Assembly (NCBI RefSeq): GCF_021696945.1
Contig: NZ_JACYHE010000043.1
Span: forward strand, 1 to 50,556
Reading direction: 5' to 3'
Length of the DNA stretch: 50,556 nucleotides
From: Streptomyces sp. JJ36
GTDB lineage: Bacteria > Actinomycetota > Actinomycetes > Streptomycetales > Streptomycetaceae
Below the pieces are notes generated by a model, which was not told the origin of the DNA, did no database searches, and saw only the letters and a program-made list of their open reading frames with translations. Made by a program: the position numbers and the translations under genes. This document shows, in pieces, positions 1 to 5,992 of this stretch (the stretch's first letter is position 1; each line of letters begins with the position of its first letter).

Positions 1-65
1 TGATCTTGGTCGTGAACCCGTCTACCAGGAGCTTCTTCACGTCCGGACACCGCCCTCCAGTCCAA

Positions 66-329
66 CTACCCGCCCAGCCCGACAGGTTGGAAAACGCTCA
101 GTATCTGACGGTGACAGTAGCCCTCGGGCTGCCCGCCCCGCCCCAGAAGCCAGGCCGGCACCGGCAGCAGCGGCCGCACCACCGCCCACTCCGCGTCCGT
201 CATGTCAGAGGGATACCGGCGCACCCGCTCCGGCTGATCAGCCGCGTTGCCGTACACATGCGCGAGACAATCACACGATGGAGCAGCCGAGTTGAACCGG
301 ACGTACTCGGACGCGTACAACAACGACAA
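66..329 (-). pseudogene. IS5-family transposase, N-terminal fragment
   Basis: The reading frame contains RRYPSDMTDAEWAVVRPLLP (residues 38-57) followed by GQPEGYCHRQIL, the typical N-terminal DUF4096-type segment of Streptomyces IS5-group transposases. Similarity stops abruptly after RQIL at about position 99, and unrelated residues lead to a stop at 66. A full-length protein would be roughly 250-280 residues, so the DDE catalytic domain is missing. Beyond the break (positions 1-43, minus strand) a short open frame reads DVKKLLVDGFTTKI; I cannot assign it. The fragment abuts the truncated rep gene and may mark the insertion or deletion that removed the rep start. Confidence 0.75.
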
Positions 330-330
330 C

Positions 331-386
331 AGGGCCTCCCGGCATTGCTCGGTTGGATTCGCATCTCCGAGCTACCGAGAGGCCCT
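331..386. repeat. Nested inverted repeat next to the IS fragment
   Basis: Outer arms AGGGCCT (331-337) and AGGCCCT (380-386) enclose inner arms GCTCGG (347-352) and CCGAGC (367-372). The whole can fold as a two-step hairpin just upstream of the transposase fragment. It may be part of the IS end or its leader. No terminal inverted repeat or target duplication could be recognised because only one end is in view. Confidence 0.4.
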
Positions 387-453
387 GCCTTCATGCGCCC
401 ACCGCCCGAAGATCACCCCAGCGGGAAACCTGCTCGACCCCCACGTTCCATGA

Positions 454-1713
454 ACGGTTGAGAAACGGCTTCTCACCAAAGACCACACCACCGGGGAGAC
501 GCTGCACCACTACACCACCGAGCACGAGCCCGGCGGCCGCCTCCGCGTCGCCTGCGGCAACCGGCGGGCCTCCCGCTGCCCGGCCTGCGCCCGCACCTAC
601 GCCGCCGACACCTGGCACCTCATCCGCGTCGGCCTCGCCGGAGACGACCGCTGCAGCATCCCCGCCACCGTCCGGGACCACCCGCGCGTCTTCCTCACCC
701 TCACCGCCCCCAGCTTCGGCCCCGTCCACAACCGCCCCGACTCCGGCCGCTGCCGCTGCGGCACCCGCCACCCCACCGACGACCCCGCCCTCGGCACACC
801 GCTGGACCCCGACAGCTACGACTACGCCGGGGCGGTGCTGTTCAACAACCACGCCGGACAGCTCTGGCAGCGCTTCACCACCCGGCTGCGCCGCGAGATC
901 GCCCACCGCGCCGGGATCACCCAACGGGAGCTGCGGGAGGTCTGCCGGGTCTCCTACGGCAAGGTCGCCGAGTTCCAGAAGCGCGGCGCCATCCACTTCC
1001 ACGCCGTGATCCGTCTCGACGGGCCCGACGGACCCGCCTCCCCGCCGCCGTCCTGGGCCCGGCTCACCCTCCTGGACGACGCCATCCGCGCCGCCGTCCG
1101 GCACGGCTACACCTCGGTCACCGTTCCCGCCGCCGACGGCCAGCCCGCCCGCACCCTGCGGTGGGGCGCTCAGCTCGACGTGCGGCCCGTGAAGGCGTTC
1201 GGGGACGGCTCGGAACTGACCGAGCAAGCCGTGGCCTCCTACGTCGCCAAGTACGCCACCAAAGCGGCCGAAACCACCGGCACCCCGGACCGGCGCATCG
1301 GGGAGATGGCCGAGCTCGACCGGCACGACGTGCCCGAGCACACCCGCCGCCTCATCGAGGCCTGCAAAGACCTCGACCCGGTCTACCCCGACCGGCGGCT
1401 GTGGGCCTGGGCACACATGCTCGGCTTCCGCGGCCACTTCTCCACCAAGTCGCGCCGCTACTCCACCACCCTCGGCGCACTCCGCCAGGCACGCGCCGAC
1501 TACCGCGCCGCCGAGCAAGCCGCCGCCCTCGGCCTGGACGACACCGAGCCGGACACCGTCCTCGTCCTCGCGGACTGGCAGTACGCCGGGCACGGCCACA
1601 CCCCCGGCGAATCCGCCCTCGCCGCCGGTATCGCACGGGACCTCCAACTCAACCGCGACACCGCACGCGAAGAACTGCAAGACCTCCGCGCACAGGGAGG
1701 GGACAACCAGTGA
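454..1713 (+). pseudogene. repSA: RepSA-type replication initiator, start lost
   Basis: Rolling-circle replication initiator of the pSAM2 RepSA family. The frame is open from codon 454, directly after an in-frame TGA at 451-453, but the first possible start (GTG 835) lies well inside the conserved region. Upstream in frame are a Cys-rich stretch (CGNRRASRCPACARTY, about 549-600) and RVFLTLTAPSFGPVH. After 835 come IHFHAVIRLDG, with an HxH metal-binding motif, and YVAKYATKA, with the likely nicking tyrosine. Family members are usually about 450-550 residues; about 419 codons remain, so some tens of residues are missing at the N-terminus. The stop overlaps the xis start (GTGA, 1710-1713). A short product from GTG 835 would still hold the HUH and Tyr motifs but not the Cys-rich part. 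Confidence 0.8.
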
Positions 1714-1898
1714 CCACCGCGACTGAGGAACTGCTGACCGTGCCGGAGGTCATGCGACGGCTCAAGCTCGGCCGCTCCACGGTCTACGGCCTGATCCGCT
1801 CGCGCCGACTCGCCTCGCTCACCATTGGCCGGTCCCGGCGCATCCCGGAGAGCGCCGTTCGCGACTTCATCGCCCACGAACTGGAGGAAGCTGCCTGA
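1710..1898 (+). CDS. xis: Excisionase / helix-turn-helix DNA-binding protein
   Basis: A 62-residue protein with one HTH_17 (MerR-like, excisionase-type) domain over nearly its whole length: LLTVPEVMRRLKLGRSTVYG forms the helix-turn-helix, followed by RLASLTIGRSRRIPESAVRDF as the wing and tail. Proteins of this size between rep and int in AICEs act as Xis, bending DNA at the att sites so that the integrase favours excision. The GTG start overlaps the rep stop by four bases and the TGA overlaps the integrase ATG, so the three genes form one translationally coupled operon. It is too small to have been called reliably by length alone; the domain and context decide it. Confidence 0.85.
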   Translation: MTTATEELLTVPEVMRRLKLGRSTVYGLIRSRRLASLTIGRSRRIPESAVRDFIAHELEEAA

Positions 1899-3048
1899 TG
1901 GCCAGTCAGCGCAAGCGCAACCCAAATGGTGGCACCATCACCCGCCGGAAGGACGGGCGGTTCCAGGCTGCCGTCTACGTGCTCCAGCCGGACGGCACGC
2001 GTGCCCGGAAGTTCGCCTACGGCAAGACCTGGGCCGATTGCGACGCCAAGCGCCGTGAGCTTCTGGCCAAGGTGGACACCGGTGTGCCGGTGCCGACCCG
2101 TTCGGCCAAGCTCGCCGACTGGCTTCCTTACTGGCTCGACCACATCATCAAGCCTCGCCGCGAGCCGACCACCGCCGCCAAGTACGACGTACACGTGCGG
2201 CTCTACCTGGTGCCCATGCTCGGGGCCAAGCGGCTGGAGTCGCTGACCGTCGGCGACGTGCGGCGCTTCCTGGCTCGGTTGGAGAAGCAGACCACTGCTG
2301 CCACCGCGCGGGAGTCGCACAAGGTCCTGCGGTCGGCGCTCTCCGCTGCCTGCCGCGAGGAACTGATCACGAGGAACGTCGTGACGCTGGTGGAGCCGCC
2401 GAAGGTCGACGCGCGCGACCTGTCGCCGTGGTCGCTGGACGAGACGTTGACCCTTCTTTCCGCTGCGCGCGGTGACGCGCTGTACGCGCCTTCGTCCTGG
2501 CGATCGCCCTCGGTTTCCGGCGGGGTGAGATCGTCGGTCTGCGCTGGCAGGACGTCGACCTGGAGGCGCGAGAGATCCGGGTCCGTAAGCAGCGGCAGCG
2601 GGTCCGTGGGGAGCTGTACGAGGACGATCCGAAGGGGCGCCGCCGCCGTCAGACGCTCCCTCTTCCCGCGATGTGCGTCGCTCCCCTGCGCTGTCAGCGG
2701 CTGAGGCAGTCGGCGTTGCGCGAGCGGGCCGGCCAGGACTGGCAGGAGTCGGGGCACGTCTTCACCACCCGCACCGGCCGGCCGATCGAGCCGCGCAACC
2801 TGTACCGGTCCTTCACCCGGGTCGCCGCGAACGCCGGGCTCCGGGTGATCCGGCTGCACGACGCCCGGCACGGCTGCGCGACGCTGCTGACGGCCGCAGG
2901 GGTGCCGCCGCGGGTGGTGATGGAGATCCTGGGCCACTCGCAGATCGCCATCACGATGAACACCTACGCGCATGTCGTACAGGACACCCAGCGGGAGGCC
3001 GTGAGCCACATGGACCGGCTGCTCAGGAGGCGCCCCGACCGCGACTGA
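1898..3048 (+). pseudogene. int: Tyrosine-recombinase integrase, frameshifted
   Basis: Site-specific integrase of the phage/AICE tyrosine recombinase family. The first part (1898 to about 2490) carries an N-terminal arm-binding segment (NGGTITRRKDGRFQAAVY) and a SAM-like core-binding domain. The catalytic domain continues in another frame (about 2491-3048): FRRGEIVGLRW (first Arg), LHDARHGCATLL (HxxR), LGHSQ, and NTYAHV with the nucleophilic Tyr. At 2486-2493 the sequence reads gcgccttcg where one more base would restore alanine-proline-phenylalanine-valine. No slippery heptamer is present, so a one-base deletion (or sequencing error) is more likely than programmed frameshifting. Repaired, the protein would be about 383 residues, a normal length. 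It ends 72 bp before the tRNA 3' end. Confidence 0.85.
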
Positions 3049-3079
3049 CCGTCGCCGTTGATGTCAGCCCTGGATGTCA

Positions 3080-3111
3080 AAGACCCCCGGCCGTGATCGG
3101 TCGGGGGTCTT
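3080..3111. terminator. Strong hairpin between int and tRNA-Val
   Basis: Arms AAGACCCCCG (3080-3089) and CGGGGGTCTT (3102-3111) are perfectly complementary, and the stem can extend inward by three more pairs (GCC/GGT) to leave a 6-nt loop. The A-run on one side and T-run on the other let it work in both directions. It would end the integrase transcript rightward and the tRNA transcript leftward. Confidence 0.75.
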
Positions 3112-3120
3112 CGGTGCTGG

Positions 3121-3165
3121 TGGGCGCAACTGGGATCGAACCAGTGACATCTGCCTTGTAAGGGC
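3121..3165. other. Probable att site within the tRNA-Val 3' half
   Basis: AICE integrases normally recombine within the 3' half of a tRNA gene and restore it with element-borne sequence. The integrase-proximal end of the element lies 72 bp from the 3' end of this tRNA. The exact core cannot be defined because the second copy (the other att junction) is outside the window. Confidence 0.4.
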
Positions 3166-3192
3166 AGCGCTCTACCGCTGAGCTATGCGCCC
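3121..3192 (-). tRNA. tRNA-Val (anticodon UAC)
   Basis: Read on the minus strand from 3192, the sequence has a 7-bp acceptor stem (GGGCGCA/TGCGCCC), a D arm with AGCTCAGCGGTAGAGC, an anticodon stem CTGCC/GGCAG with loop CTTACAA (anticodon TAC), and a T arm with GGTTCGATCCC. The discriminator base is A at 3121. CCA is not encoded. UAC reads valine codons GUA/GUG, rare GUA being the one that needs it in GC-rich genomes. Its 3' end faces the integrase, the usual arrangement for an AICE that integrated here. Confidence 0.95.
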
Positions 3193-3211
3193 GGGATGAG
3201 GATGGGCCCAC

Positions 3212-3242
3212 AGACTACCCTGTCGCCCTCGTCCGGGCGCAA
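3212..3242 (-). promoter_or_regulatory. Possible promoter of tRNA-Val
   Basis: On the minus strand, a -10-like TAGTCT (3217-3212) lies about 20 bp upstream of the tRNA 5' end, with a poor -35-like TTGCGC (3242-3237) and a 19-bp spacer. Weak match; position is the main support. Confidence 0.3.
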
Positions 3243-3402
3243 TCGCGGCGGGGGCCACAGGGGGGCGGCGCGGACGCGCGGCCCGTACGTGCGGTGGTCG
3301 GGAAGGTGCGGCGCGGGGACGGAACGGCTCGTGTGTTCGTTAGGCCCTGGTGGGACAATGTTCCTTCGGTCGAGTGGCTGCGGCGCACGGGGAGAGGATT
3401 CT

Positions 3403-4665
3403 GTGAGCATGAACGGCGGCGGCACCCGCAGGTGGGGATGGGGCGGAGGCCGTGCCGAGAGCAAGCGTGCCGACGCGCAGGCCGCGAAGGACGCCGCAGC
3501 CGCCGCCTTCTACGAGCTCGACACGGCCCAGCGTGACCTGCGGATCTCCATCGAGACGATCACCGCCGTGGACGACTCCCCGGCGGGCCGCCGGGCGGCG
3601 GCCGACTTCGCGGAGTTCGGGACCCGGATCGACCAGGTCAGTCATGCGTACATCTCCGTGGTGGACGCCCACGACCTGGACCGGGACGATCTGGACGCGC
3701 AGACCGCCGGGCGCGCCCGGGCCGAGCTGGAGCGGGTCCGGGGGGACCTGGAGCGGGTGAAGGGGGAACTGGACCGGTTCGCCCAGGGGCTCGGGCCGCT
3801 GCTGGAGAAGGCCGAAACGCAGCTCGCGCGGCTGGCGCCGGCGGTCGAGCGGGCACGGCAGGCGCTGCTGGCGGCGACGCACGCGCTGGACGCGGCACGG
3901 TCGTCGGGGCTCACCGCCGACGATCTCGCGGCGCGGCTGGCAGCCCTCTCCCCCGAGCTGACCCGGCTCAACGAGGGCGCCGGGCGGCACGGCGTGCAGG
4001 AGACGCTGCACCGCGCCGACCAGGTCGTACGGGAGGCGGAGGCGGTCCGCGGCGAGGCCGAGCGACTGCCGGAGCGGGCCGCCGAGACGGACAAGCGGCT
4101 CTCCTCGCTGCGCACCCGCGCCCAGGCCCTGCACACCCGGGCCGGGAAGGTGGAGCCGGTGCTGAGCGAGCTGCGGCGCCGGTTCAGCGCCGCCTGCTGG
4201 GAGGACCTGCAGGGGGTCCCGGAGGAGGCCGTACGGACGGTGCGGCAGGCAGAGGACAAGCTGCGCGAGGCGCAGAAGGCGCGGGACGAGCAGCGCTGGG
4301 CCGACGCCACCGCGCTGCTGTCGACCGTACGGGCGCTGCTGAACACCACGGACGAGGCGGTCAAGGCGGCGAGCGACCGGCTCCAGCGGCTCAACGAGGT
4401 GAGCTTCGACCACACCGCGGAGGTGGAACGGGTGCGGTTCGCGATCCGCGACGCGCAGCGGCTGGCGATGGCCGGGCGCAGCACCCCCGACCCACGGCAC
4501 GCCGGGCCGCTGGACCGCTCCGTGGAGCGGGTGGACCGTGCGGTCGAGGGGCTCTCGGGGCGGCATCCGGACTACTGGCACTTCGTGACCGAGCTGGACG
4601 CCGTCCGGGAGACCGTGCAGGGCGTCGTCGACCGGATCCGGCAGGAGCGGGCCGCCGGGCGGTGA
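3403..4665 (+). CDS. Coiled-coil protein of unknown function
   Basis: A 420-residue, soluble, strongly charged protein dominated by Ala, Arg, Glu and Leu. It has long heptad-like stretches, for example GRARAELERVRGDLERVKGE, LLEKAETQLARLAPAVER and EDKLREAQKARDEQRWADAT. No signal peptide or membrane segment is seen. The N-terminus (MNGGGTRRWGWGGG) is Gly/Trp-rich. A GGAGAGG ribosome site at 3391-3397 sits 5 nt before GTG 3403 and 11 nt before an in-frame ATG 3409, so GTG 3403 is preferred. It is followed at 47 bp by the FmdB-like gene. I recognise this as a conserved hypothetical type of streptomycetes but know no function; a scaffold or cytoskeleton-like role is only a guess from the coiled coils. 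Confidence 0.8.
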   Translation: MSMNGGGTRRWGWGGGRAESKRADAQAAKDAAAAAFYELDTAQRDLRISIETITAVDDSPAGRRAAADFAEFGTRIDQVSHAYISVVDAHDLDRDDLDAQTAGRARAELERVRGDLERVKGELDRFAQGLGPLLEKAETQLARLAPAVERARQALLAATHALDAARSSGLTADDLAARLAALSPELTRLNEGAGRHGVQETLHRADQVVREAEAVRGEAERLPERAAETDKRLSSLRTRAQALHTRAGKVEPVLSELRRRFSAACWEDLQGVPEEAVRTVRQAEDKLREAQKARDEQRWADATALLSTVRALLNTTDEAVKAASDRLQRLNEVSFDHTAEVERVRFAIRDAQRLAMAGRSTPDPRHAGPLDRSVERVDRAVEGLSGRHPDYWHFVTELDAVRETVQGVVDRIRQERAAGR

Positions 4666-4712
4666 GCCGCCAGGCGGCCGGGCCACGGAACGCGCGGCGC
4701 TATGCTGCGGGC

Positions 4713-4946
4713 ATGCCACGCTACGAGTACCGCTGCCGCGAGTGCGGCGCCACCTTCGAGCTGCGCCGGCCGATGGCGCAGTCGGGAGCGCCCGCGCCCT
4801 GCCCCGAGGGGCACCAGGACACGGTGAAGCTGCTGTCGACGGTCGCCGTCGGCGGGGCGGCGAGCGCCCCGGGCGCCGGGGCCGCGCCGGCCCCGGGAGG
4901 GGCCGGTGGCGGTGGCGGGTGCTGCGGGGGCGGCTGCTGCGGCTGA
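4713..4946 (+). CDS. FmdB-family zinc-ribbon protein
   Basis: A 77-residue protein starting MPRYEYRCRECGATFELRRP, the FmdB/CxxC_CXXC_SSSS regulatory-protein signature. The first zinc knuckle is CRECG (CxxC); the second pair is reduced to a single Cys in PAPCPEGH, where many relatives have CPxCG, so metal binding may be altered. The tail is Gly-rich and ends in two Cys pairs (GGCCGGGCCG), typical of actinobacterial members. FmdB itself was proposed as a regulator of formamidase, but the role of these small homologues is unknown. It follows the coiled-coil gene on the same strand and probably shares its transcript. Confidence 0.8.
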   Translation: MPRYEYRCRECGATFELRRPMAQSGAPAPCPEGHQDTVKLLSTVAVGGAASAPGAGAAPAPGGAGGGGGCCGGGCCG

Positions 4947-4954
4947 CGACCCGC

Positions 4955-5071
4955 GGCGCCGCTGTCAGCACGGGCGCCGCTCAGGGCGGCTCGGGCGCCG
5001 TTCTCAGCCGCCCAGGCACCGCTCGGGCAACCGCCCAGGCCGTCGCTCAGGCGCCGCTGTCAGCACGGGCG
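4955..5071. repeat. Exact 22-bp direct repeat in a degenerate repeat patch
   Basis: Positions 4955-4976 and 5050-5071 are identical over 22 bp and lie 95 bp apart. Between and after them (to about 5170) the motif CGCCGCTCAG and close variants recur many times. The patch fills the space between the convergent FmdB-like and HAD genes. No hairpin with a T-run was found here. The repeats may be slippage products or an imperfect terminator region. Confidence 0.6.
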
Positions 5072-5167
5072 TGCTCAGAGCGGGGTCAGGGCGGCGCCGC
5101 TCTCCACGTCACTCAGTCGTCGCTCAGGCACCGTTCCCAGCGCCGCTCAGTCGTCGCGCAGCGCCGC

Positions 5168-5992
5168 TCAGGCGCCGCCGGCCGCCGCGCGGGCGCGGGC
5201 CTCGGCGAGGATGCGCTCCCCGGCCGCGGCCCCGCGTTCGGGCAGCGCCACGATGTGGGGCGCCTCCCAGCCGCTGTCCGCCAGCTCGCCGTGGCCGGGG
5301 CGCCAGCCGTGCCCGGCGGCGTCCAGCAGGTCGGCGTCGAGCAGGGAGTCCCCGGCGGCCCAGATCCGCTCGCTGCCGGTGCGCCGCGCGATCTCGGCGA
5401 CGGCGGCGCTCTTGGTGAGCGGCCGCGGGACGGCGTACACCTTGCGGCCCTGCACGGAGACGGTCCAGCCGCGTGGCGCGGCCCAGTCGGCGAGCTCCTT
5501 GGCCCAGGTGTCGGGCAGCCGGTCCCGGTCGACGACGAGGTAGGCGAAGAGTTCCTCCGCGACCCGCTCCTTGAGCAGCCAGGACGGGTCGGCGGTGGCC
5601 CGGAGGCGGGCGCGCACCTCGTCCAGCGGCGCGCACTCCGCCAGCCTGCGGCGCACCCGCGCGTGCCACTCCGGGTCGGACTTGCCGTCGACCAGCAGGT
5701 GGCCGCCGTTGGCGCAGACGGCGTAGCGGGCGGGCGGCCCGGGGAGCCGGATGCGCCCGTACTGCTCCCGGGTGCGGGTGGTGGTGGGGACGAAGACCGT
5801 GTCCGCGGCGACCTCGGTGAGCAGCGCGGCGGCGGTCTCGGTGAGGTAGGAGAGCGGCCGGCTCTCGTACACCTCGACGCAGAGCAGCCGTGGCGCCTCC
5901 CGGTCGGGCCCGGTGAGGCCGAGGGCGGCGGCGGAGTAGATCAGCGTGCGGTCGAGGTCGCTGGCGAAGAGGGCGGGGGCTGCTGAGGTCAC
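5168..5992 (-). CDS. HAD-superfamily hydrolase of the Ter-associated module
   Basis: A 274-residue haloacid-dehalogenase-type phosphatase. Motif I is ASDLDRTLI, with Asp12 as nucleophile and Asp14 as acid/base; a conserved Lys occurs in RPLTKSAAV, and the C-terminal acidic motif is AAGDSLLDADLL. A cap region lies between, resembling the Cof/sucrose-phosphatase class. The GTG start overlaps the stop of the upstream PRTase gene by four bases (GTGA, 5992-5989), so translation is coupled. Family knowledge: HAD enzymes of this type occur in Ter gene neighbourhoods with PRTases and a CitE-like lyase, where they are predicted to dephosphorylate a nucleotide-like intermediate. The substrate here is unknown. 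Confidence 0.85.
   Translation of the reverse strand: MTSAAPALFASDLDRTLIYSAAALGLTGPDREAPRLLCVEVYESRPLSYLTETAAALLTEVAADTVFVPTTTRTREQYGRIRLPGPPARYAVCANGGHLLVDGKSDPEWHARVRRRLAECAPLDEVRARLRATADPSWLLKERVAEELFAYLVVDRDRLPDTWAKELADWAAPRGWTVSVQGRKVYAVPRPLTKSAAVAEIARRTGSERIWAAGDSLLDADLLDAAGHGWRPGHGELADSGWEAPHIVALPERGAAAGERILAEARARAAAGGA

Larger units (their letters stand above)
1..3120. mobile_element. Decayed AICE (pSAM2/SLP1-type integrative element), right end
   Basis: The gene order rep-xis-int, all on the plus strand and ending just short of the 3' end of a tRNA gene, is the usual right end of an actinomycete integrative and conjugative element. Rep has lost its N-terminus where an IS5-type fragment abuts it, and the integrase carries a frameshift. 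No transfer gene (FtsK-like TraB, Spd, Kor or Pra) lies within the window; they may be to the left or lost. The left boundary is therefore unknown. Inference: this is a remnant that can no longer move by itself, although the small xis gene is still intact. Confidence 0.75.

Noticed and set aside
1..65. A separate gene on the minus strand reading DVKKLLVDGFTTKI
   Set aside because: Only a 14-residue stretch is convincing and it is cut by the window edge; it cannot be assigned.
2480..2500. Programmed frameshift in the integrase
   Set aside because: No slippery heptamer, stimulatory pseudoknot or rare stop-codon context was seen; a simple deletion explains it better.
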